Below are positions 45,068-56,860 of a stretch of 64,000 nucleotides of DNA, one piece after another. The notes beneath the pieces are model-generated. The model was given only the letters and a program-made list of their open reading frames with translations. It made no database searches and was not told the origin of the DNA. Each line of letters opens with the position of its first letter. Within the stretch, counting starts at the first letter, position 1. The position numbers and the translations under genes were made by a program. This stretch comes from Zizania palustris (Eukaryota > Streptophyta > Magnoliopsida > Poales > Poaceae): positions 75,860,255 through 75,924,254 of the forward strand of contig JAAALK010000288.1 of the NCBI GenBank assembly GCA_019279435.1, in the 5' to 3' direction.

Positions 45068-47490
45068 GAGCAGGTCAGTCAATTGATCGTGCCCTATATG
45101 TCGTGTATTAATTAGGTTGAACCTAGTGCACTTAATTAGATATTTGGGATCATGCATGCATGTATTAACCTAGAGTTGAGAACAAAATTCATTAAACTAG
45201 TTCAATATTTATACTATTTTCTACGTATACAACTTCTATATCTAGAAAAAAAATAGGTGGAGAGTTGATATAAATGATGGAAGAGAATGGACAATGAAAA
45301 CAACAGGTGAAGAAGGACATTAGGACAGGATGGAGAGGGGTTTCCTGAAAACAACAGGTGAAACCGCTGACGCCGCTGCCTGTCCCCCTCCTCCTCTTGG
45401 CCTCCTCTATGTTGTTTCTACTAGCGAGGAGAGTGAATCGATCGGTGAGGGATCCAACTAAGGGAAGGAAAAGGGACCACCTTTGCACGCTGGAGAGGGG
45501 AAGTGGGGACATGAATAGAAAAATAAAGGGCGGAGATCGAGGGCGGAAGCCGAGGTGGACTAGGGAATTCAAAACCAATCAGCTCTACCACCACTGCTCT
45601 AGGAAGGAAGAGATGATTTGGAATTGGACGATGACCAGGGAGGTGACACCTGGATATGGATGCAGGAGAGTGCTATCACCGTGAGAGCAGATAGGGATGA
45701 AAATAGATCATATTTGGATGGATAGTATTCATACCATATCCTATACCATTTTTTAAACAGATTTGGAGTGGGTGTGGATAGCATGTGAATACGTATATGG
45801 ATCAAATTATTTTGAATATCTTATTTGGTGTAGACTTGGGTCAAAAACAAATTGAAATTATCGGATTACAAGTTTAAAAACAAAAACATTGCCATCCTAT
45901 CAATGTTTTTATAGAATATAAAAACATTTGATCAATGATTATGAGCAAACCCCATATGTAATTCAATAATTGCAACCACCAGCAAATGCACAGTACATTC
46001 AGTCATTCACAATACTCACTAACTCATTGTCATTGGTAACAAGAAGCCAAGGACATAGAACCATATTAGTAAATGACAGCAGCTCGTCGCAACAAACAGC
46101 AACAATTTAATTAGCAACAAACAACAACAATATAATAAACTTATTGTTGCTATTGTAAAATACATTTATAAATCTAAACATCCATGTAAATTGCCTCATA
46201 AATACAATTATGCAATTCAGCCATCCAATTAAGCCCTACATTTAAAGCAGCAATAATTGACAAAGCAAAACATGTGTAATTTGAATAAGAACAGGCAACT
46301 AGTTTAATAAACTAAAACAACTAAACAAAGGAGTTGTATAGTGTAACAAGTGGAGGATGTAGGCAGGGAGCAAAAGCTAGTGAGGAGCCGATGACAGGCG
46401 ACCAGTGATGGGTGCCTGATGGTGGCCACTGGTAGCGACACTACAACAGGCTCTCACAGTTTTGCAATGGTTCAGGCATTTAGCCTTTCTGGCTTTGGCC
46501 GCTGATGGAGGCAGGAGAGAGGATTGGAGAGGAAAATAGAACTAGGGCATGGACTGATGGGCACATGGTTCAACTTTTTTGTACACACATAGTGGGCTTG
46601 CATCTTATGTAGCATGTGTGGGCTTGTTGGGTTGTTTCTGCTAGTAAAATGTTGTTATGGCAAAAAAATTGGATTATCCGGTTAGCTCTCAACCTGATAA
46701 TCCGAACAATATTTCAGTTAATTTGTATCTACTTTATTTTTGCAATACTGTATCTGAATACGAATCCACACCATATTATCCAGATCCGAACCCACCAGAT
46801 TTTTTTAAAAAAAATACACCATATCCTCACTTACTCGGATTCGAGTCTGATCGAATCGGATAATACCTGATATGTTTTCAACCCTAGGTGCAGGGGACGG
46901 GGTGTCAGGGCGCCACTGGCCATAGAGGGGCACGCCAACACAGGGCGAGCGAGGGCAGGGGCAGGGCGACGCACCGGGAAAAAGGCACACGTGGAGAGAA
47001 TGAGCGCTAATGAAAATAAGTTTACTTTTGAGATAGATAAGAGTAGATTTAGAAAATGGTTTAAAAAATTATTGGAGCTAATTTTTCTTCAAATACTAAA
47101 TTTTAAATTTAAGGGATTGAATAGGAACAATCTTAAAGATGCTCTTAGAGACATATTACTTCGCTGACAAGCAAAGAAGTCTTGTTACTTGTTACATGGG
47201 CAAGGGAATTACATGGCAAATACATGATTTGATCTGACCAAGTCCGATCCTAATTCCTGACACAATTGACCTATTAAAATGATGCTTGGCATCTTTTGAG
47301 AGTTTATAATGGTTGTAGTTATTTTCATAATCTAAAGTTTTTTAAATCGACGTATATTTAAACATCGATTTTTTTAAAAAAATTCTCAGTGGTCAGTGGG
47401 TACTAATTAATTATTTATCGGTTCTAAACTTCACACGTAGCTCTAGTAGTGGGTATGGTATGTGATTAAGCTAGCTCTGCATAATAGTAG
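45068..47490. other. Intergenic, nothing firm
   Basis: No gene was recognised on either strand. Short open frames around 45190-45800 have no domain. A degenerate palindromic-looking stretch rich in ATCCGAA/TTCGGAT words occurs at 46660-46870. Confidence 0.4.
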
Positions 47491-47496
47491 TAGTTG

Positions 47497-47497
<1 letters not shown>

Positions 47498-47565
<68 letters not shown>

Positions 47566-47580
47566 CATCATCATCATCAT
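47498..47580. repeat. (ATT)n-(ATC)n microsatellite
   Basis: About 22 uninterrupted ATT units are followed by six ATC units. A run of this length is likely to vary in number between individuals. Confidence 0.95.
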
Positions 47581-48175
47581 CTCAACCGCATATTTGTTGT
47601 GACGCTTGTGTTAGATCATAGATGCGCAACGTAGGTCGATCAGTCTGTCGAGCAAAGGCGAAGCGAAGGTGGTATGAATTGATTTGGTTGAGATTTTTAA
47701 CTAATTTTTTATTTATAGATTTAAAATTTTAACCAAACAACTTACTTTATTCGCGACTAAAATTCATACAAAGTATTAAATTAAGTATAAAATAAAAATT
47801 ATTCAAAATACAATTATTATTTTTTCCAATTTTGGGCTGACTTAATGGTAGCACTATAAGAAAAGAAAGAGTACTGCACACTTTAATGGGTCGGGAGAGC
47901 TTCACTCTAATTTCGTCGTAGAGCATGCTAGAACTCTTCCAAATTTTTTGTTTAGTTTTTTCGACTACTGAAAATGAACCAAACAGATTCAACAACCAAC
48001 CAATTTTTTTCAAAAATTGTAGTTTTTTCAAAAGCTATAGCTCTTTCATAGTACAAACTAAAAGTTGGGATCTCAGTTTTCACGGTTTCTTAGTTAACGG
48101 AAATTATCCACGTACTATTATAACATACTAGTTCATGTAAAATTTGAAAAGATTAAATTTTAGTAAAATATATCA

Positions 48176-48238
48176 TTTTAGTGTAATTAAGAAATGTATA
48201 ATTTTAGTGTAATTAAGAAATGTATAATTTTAGTATAA
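48176..48238. repeat. Short tandem duplication, about 29-bp unit
   Basis: TTTTAGTGTAATTAAGAAATG followed by TATAA is repeated twice, with a third partial copy. Confidence 0.75.
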
Positions 48239-48776
48239 ACATTATAAAATCTCATGATTACAATAATGTACATGCAAAATTACATATTAATAATATAACC
48301 AAATATTATGAACTATCAAATATAAATCTACAGCTATTGCAACCAAACAACTTCTATTTCATAGTTCATTTCAAGTCATTTTTTTTAAAATCTACGCTTC
48401 AACCAAACCAACCCTTTGTACAGCATGGTAGAACTCTCCCAAATGTTCCAGCATTCTCTAAGCAATCAGTTGCATAAAACTAGCTCTCCCGAGTGAAGTA
48501 GGAATGGGATGCTTTATAGTGTACCAAAGATTCTCTATGAAGAGAATTATGATAAAAATAATGTAATGATTAATGAAACATAAACCCATGAAAGATGAAT
48601 TTTTGTGAGCATCCATGGTTGTCGGTTCGTCCGAAACATAGTAAATTTCTCTGTTGTTCCAATTTCTAGAAATCTTTTTCAGCTTTGTACATGCAAATAG
48701 TAGCTTTGTACATGTCTCAAATTCTAAGAACACTGGTTGTAATTATTGCAATACGGACATGGTCGCTTAATTGAAA

Positions 48777-49301
48777 TCACACTTCCTCGTCCTGATCGGA
48801 ATCTGCGTCGTCGTCGTCGTCGTCGTATGCATTGCCGGCGTCGCAGAGGAAGAGCAAGAAGAAGCCGCCGACGGTGACGAGCAGCGCCATGGCCACGACG
48901 ACCGCGCGCAGCGGCGGCGGCATCATGGGCGCGACGCGCGACGTGAACAGCGCGGTCAGCGCCGCCGAGAGCGCCCAGACTGGCAGCTTCAGCCGCTCCC
49001 TCGCCACGGCGGCGGCGGAGGAGCCGTCGGCGGCGAGCGACTCGGACCTGCCGACGAGGTAGAGCAGCACCGCGAGCATGGAGTACGCGGTGGCGACGAA
49101 GCACAGGTCCCCCGGGTCTCGCGCGGCGCGGTACGTGGCCGCCGCGAACTGGGCGGCAACGAGCAAGCACGCGACGCATGGGAGCAGCCGGCGCGCCGCG
49201 CGCAGCAGCACGCCGCCGCCGTCGTCCCCATCATGCTGCTTCTCGGAGGAGGCGTCTCCATTGTCGATTGCGTTGCAACGGCAATCCATTGGATGCATCA
49301 T
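48777..49301 (-). CDS. Small four-helix membrane protein, grass DUF family
   Basis: Single-exon frame of 174 codons. Predicted membrane segments lie at about residues 39-57, 66-84, 104-124 and 131-153. The N-terminus is hydrophilic and the tail is acidic (DDDDDDADSDQDEE). The block YRAARDPGDLCFVATAY between helices 1 and 2 and the KLPVWAL start of helix 3 are shared with the gene at 51790-52353, so the two are paralogues. I think this is a plant-specific DUF family (possibly DUF6490), function unknown. A TATA-like run at 49323-49340 is very close to the first ATG. Starts at 49301, 49298 and 49289 are all possible, and 49289 (MDCRC) gives a more normal leader. Codon use is GC-rich, as for grass nuclear genes. 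Confidence 0.8.
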   Translation of the reverse strand: MMHPMDCRCNAIDNGDASSEKQHDGDDGGGVLLRAARRLLPCVACLLVAAQFAAATYRAARDPGDLCFVATAYSMLAVLLYLVGRSESLAADGSSAAAVARERLKLPVWALSAALTALFTSRVAPMMPPPLRAVVVAMALLVTVGGFFLLFLCDAGNAYDDDDDDADSDQDEEV

Positions 49302-50899
49302 GCATGTATCGATCTTGCTAAAACCTATATATTTATATATACCATGTACACGCGCGCGTGTTCAATACGAATGCACTATACAAGTAATTTCGTCGCAAAA
49401 AAAAAAGAATAATCAAGGTTTATCTAGATGGTGTGTAATTAAGGAGACGACTACATCCAAAGTAGTTTAGTCGTACAAAGTAAGAGTTGTTTTATCGTGT
49501 GATCTCTTCGCCAATGTATATGTGATTATTATATTCATTTGTTAATTAAGTGCTAATTAAGGTATATAATTATCATTTTCTACTATTAAAGTAACTAAAT
49601 AACTTTATAGTTTTTAGTACTTATAGTTATAACGGTTTTTATCATACCTCCTAGTTCATAGCAATTTTCTAGGACCTATAATGTAACCAAACACACCATC
49701 AATATTTTAGGTCAGTATTGTTGTTAGAAATATAATCTTAGCTACCTCCCGAATGGTTTTAAGCTAGTCAACGGGCAGCATCCTCCATATGATCTATGGT
49801 CTGGAGGCTTCCGAGTCCGGTACTCGAGAAGGCTCTCCCGACCACTCCTATTTGAACGGCCGCCATTAACCTTCATATTCCACGGTAATTAGTACGGTTA
49901 TCTTTGAAGTTATAACCTACTGTTTATCCTCATAATTGATTATTAATGGAGCGCTTTAGTCATCATTTATAACCAACGATCATTCTCATATAAAGGGATT
50001 AGAGGATGCTTGAGGTTCTTTAACATTTTTTGGAGATACTGAAGGCAATTCACGTCCTAAAACTTATATTACACATATGAGTAGGGCTATAATCCTCCGG
50101 AAGACCTGAGCTTATTTAAAAACTCTTTCATTATCTCCTAAATAGAGATAACTATCCGACTCGTTTACAGTATTTCCTAACGCCTGGCCTAAATTCTTTC
50201 TACGAGAACTCCTATAGAATACCGTCGCTTGATAGTAATGATCACGAATTTTAATTGAGGTCATCGTTTCAGATTGTTGTTATCAATAAGAATAATATTT
50301 GCTCGAATCAGTAAGATATTAGGCCGGTTTGTTTCAGCTTCTAGCAACTAGAGATTCTCACTAGCTAGCTAGTTTAAGTAGTGGGTATTTTTTCAGTTTT
50401 TGAATTCTAATTCATTTTCAGATTCTGCAGCTACTGATTCTCACAATCTAAATCTAAAATTTAGACCGTTTATTTTCATATCAGATTCTAAAACTAATTA
50501 CGGTTATCAGAAGTTGAAATAGCTAGCTTGCGCATTATATCTACCTACTTGATTAACACGTAAGTTGACATGACACGACCTTCTTTACACCCAAAAAGGA
50601 AATGATGATGACTCTAGGGGATATATACTTGCGGGGTGCGACTGTAAAAAAACTTTTGTCCGGGGGCTAAAAAGAAAGAGTAGTAAGAACGACAGTCATC
50701 TTAATCGAATTAATGAAGCGGAATTTCACTAGCAGTTGCAGGCTACCTACCTGCTTGGCGTGTACGAAGGTGAGGAAGTCTGAAAGACCAGGCACGCGGA
50801 CGCCACGCGTGAACGTCACGGATAATATCATGGTTACTAGGTAGGGAGGTGACAACAATTTCAGTCTTATCTCATCTATAAAATTTATAAAATAAAATT
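49302..50899. other. Intergenic region
   Basis: No gene was recognised. The stretch 49740-50290 has LTR-like words (CTCATATAAAGGG near 49987) but no ends could be defined. Confidence 0.35.
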
Positions 50900-51000
50900 T
50901 AGATTGGTCTATCTGAACATGAGAAGACTCTCTCTTTATAAACTATATCGGATATGTACGAATGTTCGGATGTGGGCCAAGGTCGGAAGCTGAGACTTAG

Positions 51001-51030
51001 AACTAACACTAATAATTGGTATCAAAGCCA
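51001..51030 (+). other. PBS-like remnant of an LTR element
   Basis: ATTGGTATCAAAGCC near 51015 matches the methionine-tRNA primer site used by Copia elements, with one mismatch (CAAAGC for CAGAGC). No LTR or coding sequence was recognised beside it, so it is at most a relic. Confidence 0.35.
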
Positions 51031-51150
51031 ACAATTGTTATATCTACGTAGGAGGCTTCTTAGGGGATGAGGTGTCAGGTTCCTAGACCATTAGGTGTTC
51101 CCATCAACTTTAGTCCACCTCATCCACTGAAGAAGGCTACGAGCGGCTTA

Positions 51151-51420
51151 CACTACAGGAAAATGAGATATTTTCGTCGGCTTTAATAACTTTCGTCGGC
51201 ATTTTGAAAACTGACGGAAGTTATTTAACTTCCGTCGGCCTGAAGTAGCCGATGGAAGTTAAATTAACTTCCGCCGGTTTTTGAATGTGACCGACGGAAA
51301 TTCCTTAACTTCCGTCGGCCACCATTAAAGCCGACCGAAGTTATTAACTTCGGTCGACTTTAATGGTGGCCGACGAAAGTCGGTCGGCTTTAATGGTGGT
51401 CGATGAAAGTTAAGGGAATA
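51151..51420. mobile_element. CACTA transposon terminus with subterminal repeats
   Basis: Begins CACTACAGGAAAATGAG, the CACTA (En/Spm) terminal consensus, followed by about ten copies of an ACTTCCGTCGGC-type 10-12-bp word in both orientations. One pair forms a long palindrome around 51315-51375. Subterminal arrays of this kind bind CACTA transposase. No matching opposite end was found before the CACTA element at 52703, so this is a truncated end. Confidence 0.8.
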
Positions 51421-51789
51421 GATATCCCCAACCGCGCGCGCGTACAGGAAACCTAATCCCTGTACATGTGCGTGCCCCGGCCCACACTCCGATCCTTCCG
51501 CCGCCGCCCGCCATCGCAGGCCGCCCCCGCCGGTGATCTAAGTAAGTGTAGTTTGCAGGCGATGACCAAATCGCTTGATTGCACGCTTGCACCAAATCAA
51601 TGATTGCACATGATATTTCCCCAGTAAGTTGTACCGAGAGAGACAACAGTGCCCATGTAGTTTCTGAAAATCATTTTGACGCTTACATACATATACTTAT
51701 TCATTTCATGAGGATAAGCTTACACATTTACATCAATCAATAATGCAATACACACTTCATTTTAATGGTTTGGACATTCATCTATTAGT

Positions 51790-52353
51790 TTAGACCTTCT
51801 CCTCCGGTGACAGTTCGCCGAAAGTCCTCTCGGGCCGGCGGCCGCCGCCGGCGTCAGCTTGCACATGGTCATGCTCCGCGTTGCAGCACTGCTCGGCTTT
51901 GCGACAGAAGACGAAGTAGAAAGCGAGGCTCAGGACTACCAGGGCGACACCCCACACGGCCAGCTTCAGCGCCAGGTACGGCACCGCGTCAGCGACGCGC
52001 CACGCGACCGTGTTGGTCAGCGCCACCGTGACCGCCCACACGGCGAGACTTACGCGCCGCCGCTCAGCCTCCCTCGCGGCCGCGTCGAGCCGGATGATCT
52101 CCAGCTTCCTGACGAGGCAAACCAGAAGCGCGATGAGCCAGTAGGTGACGGCCAGGAACGCGATGTCGCGCGGCCGGTGGCGCGCGCGGTACACCGCGCC
52201 GACGAAGCTGCCGGTGACGCCAGCGAAGACAGCGAGCTGGAGGGCGCACCGTGTGCGCTCATTCCAGCATCCCTCCTGCTGGCGCATCGTTGGTCCAGCC
52301 GCTGCCATGGCACCGGCGCCGGTGGTCCTTGCGCGGCCGCCGTCTCCATGCAC
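51790..52353 (-). CDS. Small four-helix membrane protein, paralogue of 48777-49301
   Basis: Single-exon frame of 187 codons with predicted helices at about residues 37-55, 63-81, 101-121 and 127-149. The N-terminus is Gly/Ala-rich and the C-terminus hydrophilic (ends LSPEEKV). YRARHRPRDIAFLAVTY and RRVSLAVWAV align with the corresponding blocks of the other gene, and the helix spacing is the same. Alternative starts are residues 16 and 23. A TATAT box on the minus strand near 52500 lies about 145 bp upstream of the ATG. Function unknown; plant-specific DUF family. The two genes lie 2.5 kb apart in the same orientation, consistent with tandem duplication. They are separated by intergenic DNA and the CACTA end. 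Confidence 0.82.
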   Translation of the reverse strand: MHGDGGRARTTGAGAMAAAGPTMRQQEGCWNERTRCALQLAVFAGVTGSFVGAVYRARHRPRDIAFLAVTYWLIALLVCLVRKLEIIRLDAAAREAERRRVSLAVWAVTVALTNTVAWRVADAVPYLALKLAVWGVALVVLSLAFYFVFCRKAEQCCNAEHDHVQADAGGGRRPERTFGELSPEEKV

Positions 52354-53087
52354 GGCTGCGAGAACGCAAAGCTGGTCAGTCGCGGCGGCGAGGACGAAGC
52401 CGGAACGTTAGCTAGACTCTAGAGATGTCACTCAGTGCAGTGCAGCAGCTAGGTGCTTCCTGGTTGCCTTTGAGCTCGACGCGAGCGCCTCGCCGCCTCA
52501 TATAGCTAGGCGAGCAGCGAGACGCCGAGACGGACATGGGCATTTGCACGGAAGCTGCAGCCTGCTGACGTACATGGCCACTGAATTTCTGACCGGGCGA
52601 CGATAACTTAAACAATTTGGATAAAATCATTAATTTTGACTGCACGCTTATACGACAAAATACACGATACATGCAAACCACGGTTTCTTCGATGTTCAGA
52701 CACACTGCTACAAGAACAGACGTCAGCGGTGGGTCAAAATAGTTATTAACGATGGGTTTTGAACCGTCACTGATAAATCGGAATGGATAGTTGATGGCTA
52801 TCGTGGTGGTTCTAGAATCGCTACTATTTAAATTTATCAATGCTGATTCTAGCCCTAAAATGACACTGATACTCGCTTATCAATGTCGGTTCTAAAATTA
52901 AACCACAGATAATCTGCTATTAGTGTCAGTTCATCTCTAGAACCGACATTGATAGCTCGGTATCCTTGTTGGTTACAAGGGATCTCACCTGAATCGCCCC
53001 ATCTATCCTCTTGAGGAGAAGTTTGTTTGGTTTCAAACTCCGATTCAAACAGGAGGAGTACGCCATGCTAATGTGGCTGAGATGATC

Positions 53088-54181
53088 TGTTAGGATATGG
53101 GAAAGCTACGTTAACCGATAATTTTAAGTTTTAATCCTTAACCTAGGAACCATACGTGTGAGAAATCATAAATTGTTATCTTCTAACGCGAGACACTCTA
53201 GTGTAGCGGAAGGAGTTGTTGAGGAAGCGTGTCCTAGCTTGCTCAACCTCGACTTGCCTCGTCCATTCGCCGATGATCAAGTCAATGAAGTCCGACGATC
53301 TTCACGTGCAGAAGATGACGAGCGCCGCTATTCGAACAACACCTCCATAAATTCCACACGTATAGGGATGAGATTTATCTCACGTCGGCATGCTAGCACC
53401 GATCATGAGATCCAGGGAGGCTACACTAATTGACAATTTTAAATTTTAACCCCTTAAGCCAGGAACCATGTGCGTGAGGAATCATAGATCATTACCTTTC
53501 TTACACGAGACACGCTAGCACAATGAAGAAGTTGTTAGTGAAGTGTGTCCTAGCTCAACCTCGCTTTGCTCCGCCCATTCACCGGCGATCAAATTGATGA
53601 AGTTTGGTGATCTTCGTGTGAAGAAGATGACGAGCGTTGCTATTCGAGCTGTCCCTCCACGGAGTTCACACGTACAGGGACATATCACCTCTCGCTGGAA
53701 TGCTAGCACCGCTTGAGAGATCTAGGGAGAAACTGATCTCTACTCTTGAGATCGTGGGGAGAGGAGAGGTGTGGCGGCTAGGGTTTTTGGCAACCAAAAT
53801 AGCATCCCATGACCTTCCTCTTCTTACCTTTATATAGTGCCTAGGCCTTGAGACCTAATCCGTATTAAATCCCAACAAATCTAATCTATTTCGTTTGGAC
53901 TAGAACTTTTGGTTCGGAATCGGAACTTCTCATTTTGTCGTCCTGTATCGAATTAATTCCTGACTAAAGCTTTCGGTTCACAACTGGAACTTCTGATTTG
54001 GACGTTATGTTCCCAATTTAATTTGACCCGAAACTTCTAATTCACAACCAAAACTTCTGGTTTGTCTAGAAAACGAATTCCTGGTTTTGGCCCGAATTCC
54101 CGGTCTAACCGAAACTTCTGATAGCTCTAGAATCCCGGAACTTTTGGTTCAGCCAGAATTCTCTTGGGCATAATTCCATCA
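53088..54181 (-). repeat. Element C-family LTR copy with internal tandem duplication
   Basis: On the minus strand it starts with the LTR word TGATGGAATTATGCCC (54181) and ends near CCCATATCCTAACA (53088). It is the inverted relative of 43140-43994, sharing the GAACC.GAAAGTTCT-type words and the GGTTCCTAGG block. A unit of about 315 bp occurs twice in tandem (53106-53420 and 53421-53730). No clear target duplication was found, so it may be a solo LTR or a fragment. It lies inside the CACTA element. Confidence 0.6.
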
Positions 54182-54241
54182 GGTTGGTCTTTCTCTCTAC
54201 CTACCTTGATGGAGCATTTGAAGATTGGGTATGAGCATCTA

Positions 54242-54930
54242 CTATTTTCTAAGATACTTGTTGTACATTTCATTCTTGAAATTTAGGTTGCCCTTGGTTG
54301 ACAAAGTAACACCTCGCGCATACAAGAAGTGATTTGATCGTGTTATCCAATTAGACATTATAGGTACGATGCCACTATGGGCAACTTGTTCTTCCACATT
54401 TTCCCATTTATCATATTTCATCACGTACCCATGAGAGTTGGTACAGTGCAACCAAGTTATTGTAAGAGTTGGACTTATTTGCTTTACTCAGTTTTGTTGT
54501 TTCCTTTGACTTCTTATATTCAATGAATTGAGTCCAGTATGGCTCAACTATCGAGTAGTCATCCCAATTTGGTGGTCAACCCTTTAAGTAGCACTCTCTC
54601 CATAGATTTTCCTTGAATGTCTTAAATGATGTCCACATTACATATATGGCACAACTTTTGAATTTCCTCATATAACAATCTTGGGGGAATTGGAATCTAG
54701 CCAATAGTTTGCCCCACAATAAGTTTTTTACATTGATAGGAACCATCAATATGTCACTTGTCGAGCCTCTCTAAAGTCTAAACTTGATTACCACATGGTC
54801 TCTCACGGGGTACCATATGGTTTTCTTGGACGGCCTTAGAACATTTTTTGGTCTTGTAGGCCCACTAATAGAGTCAACCTCTACTATTACGAACCTTCCT
54901 TCGGGCATCACACTAGGACTACGTCTACTC
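54242..54930 (-). pseudogene. CACTA-internal protein remnant
   Basis: Minus-strand pieces include GPTRPKNVLRPSKK, an aromatic-rich middle with PPNWDDYSIVEP, and a 69-codon open part (54451-54242) with SHGYVMKYDKWEN and RGVTLSTKGNLNFKNE. The order and style resemble the second gene product of plant CACTA elements (the Ptta/En/Spm transposase family). I could not align it, and several stops interrupt it. Confidence 0.4.
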
Positions 54931-56419
54931 CTCTCTTGGTTTACTGCACCTTGATCTATAAGATTAGTAGTATTCTCTATACCCTGTTTTGCCTCATTTA
55001 CCAGATCAACACCCTATTCTACCTCATTGACAGTATCGACCTCATGCTTTTGTTGTGAATTGTTTATTGTCTCAAGCTCAATGTCCAATTAGAGTATTAA
55101 GTCTGCCAAGTTAATGAAAATATTTGGGTTGCAATCTTCATCTCTTAGTGGATTTAGATTTAGGTCTGCATGCTCTTATTTTCTTGGTGCTTCTACTAGG
55201 TGAGCATGTGTACGACGGCTTGACTTTTTAGGTGTCATTCCTACATGAAAATTCCAAATTCATAAATACTCATAAGATTACTAAGTATTCAAGAAATTCT
55301 TGTAAAATACATGAACTTGTATATGGTATAGGAGATAATGTTAGTTTAGGGTTAAGGTATAAGTTTATGGTATAGGCCTTAGTGATCATTTAGGTTTTTA
55401 TTTGACATAATAAACAAAACATAATCATATTACATACAACAGTATCAAGAAGTTCAAGGAACATACACTTTATAATAATCCATCAATACTTACACTCAAA
55501 GATATACATATACATCACTTTATATTCATTCCAACAAACACACACAAATATATACATATACATCACTTTATATCCAATCCAACAAACAAACACACAAACA
55601 CAAAAACTCCACTGCTATCTCCCTTGTTCCTACTGATGCCTCCCCTTGTTGCTTTCCTATTTATCAACACATGCACAAACAAAAAAACTCAATACATTGT
55701 AGTTTAACATGATATTTCAAGAAGGGGAAAACACCTAGGGTCCTAAAAATCCTCCTGTTGCAAGTCAATTAGTATGCCACTGTTCCTTTAGCAATCCATA
55801 GTAAAAATCTAAGGGCAAACTTAAAACCAGTACAGAGTAAAAATCTAGTAGCAAGAAGATATTGCAATTCAGTCAGTATGCCACTCTTCCTTCAATAGTA
55901 ACTAGTCTGATAATCCTCCTGTAGTGTGAACATTTGAATCGAGAAAAAGGGTGTCTATCCAATTTGTACAGTTTGTTTTGCAACACAACCTGAAATCACC
56001 TTTTTGTTCATCGACACATACACACACATACAGTTTGTAGTTTAACACGACATTTCAAGAAGGGGAAAACATCTAGGGTCTTCAAAAAATTTCGAAATCA
56101 CAAAGTACATCAGAAGCTACATTGCAGTAAAAATTTATTAGGTAGAGGAAGAGGCAGATGGACAAGTGGTATAAATGGCAGTGGTCAAATGCGTCGATGA
56201 TAGCAAATGGACAGGTAGAGTTGGCATCGATGAACATGAACGAACAATCGGACGTGGCGTCAGCAAAGGTGAACTGACAGGTCGAGTTAGTGGCAACTAA
56301 AACGACAGAGGCGGAGATAGTTGGATGGTGGCACCACGGGCATAGACGGAGACGACGGCTACGGGAGGAGACAAGTGTGGATGGGCAAAAATGGATAAGT
56401 CCCCTAAACTTATATAGGA
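54931..56419. other. CACTA internal sequence, no gene
   Basis: Degenerate AT-rich interior of the CACTA element. Open frames at 56082-56484 are short and have no recognisable domain. Confidence 0.4.
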
Positions 56420-56751
56420 ACACACATCAATATCAGTTCTATATCAGAACTACCACTAATGGTCCTTACCAATGTCGGTCATAGATAGAACCGACACCGA
56501 TAATTTTAACAGTGTTGGTTCAATATAAAAATATATTGATAATGTTGTCAGTGTTAGGTCTACCTAGAACCTAGCACTGAAATATATTTTAAACTTATTA
56601 TTAATACCAAAGTTTAAAATTATTGTTTATCATTAAAAATGCTACCTTTCTATGTTAACATTTATGATTTGTTATTAAAAATGCTATATTTGTATTTTAA
56701 CATCTATTATTTGTTATTAAAAAGGCTATATTTGTATTTTAACATATATTA

Positions 56752-56860
56752 GTGGTTTAATTTTTCTGTGCCATTATAATTTTTACGGTTTGCCAATATG
56801 CTATCGATTTGTCCATGAAAATGAGGGCCACCATAGTCACTCATAGTGGCATGTAGAAAA
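56752..56860. mobile_element. Partial MULE-type MITE copy
   Basis: GGTTTAATTTTTCTGTGCC and the following TTTACGGTTTGCCAATATGC and CATAGTCACTCATAGTGGCATG match the 15065-15210 family with several changes. The far end is lost. Confidence 0.65.

Noticed and set aside
48724..49412. Arg-rich frames on both strands over the 48777-49301 gene
   Set aside because: Shadows of the membrane-protein gene; their composition is what GC-rich coding sequence gives in wrong frames.
51859..52422. 187-codon plus-strand frame opposite the 51790-52353 gene
   Set aside because: The minus frame has four well-formed helices and a paralogue nearby; the plus frame has neither.
53158..53837. Short plus-strand frames in the LTR inside the CACTA element
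   Set aside because: They fall in the tandemly duplicated LTR section and are not kept between the two copies.
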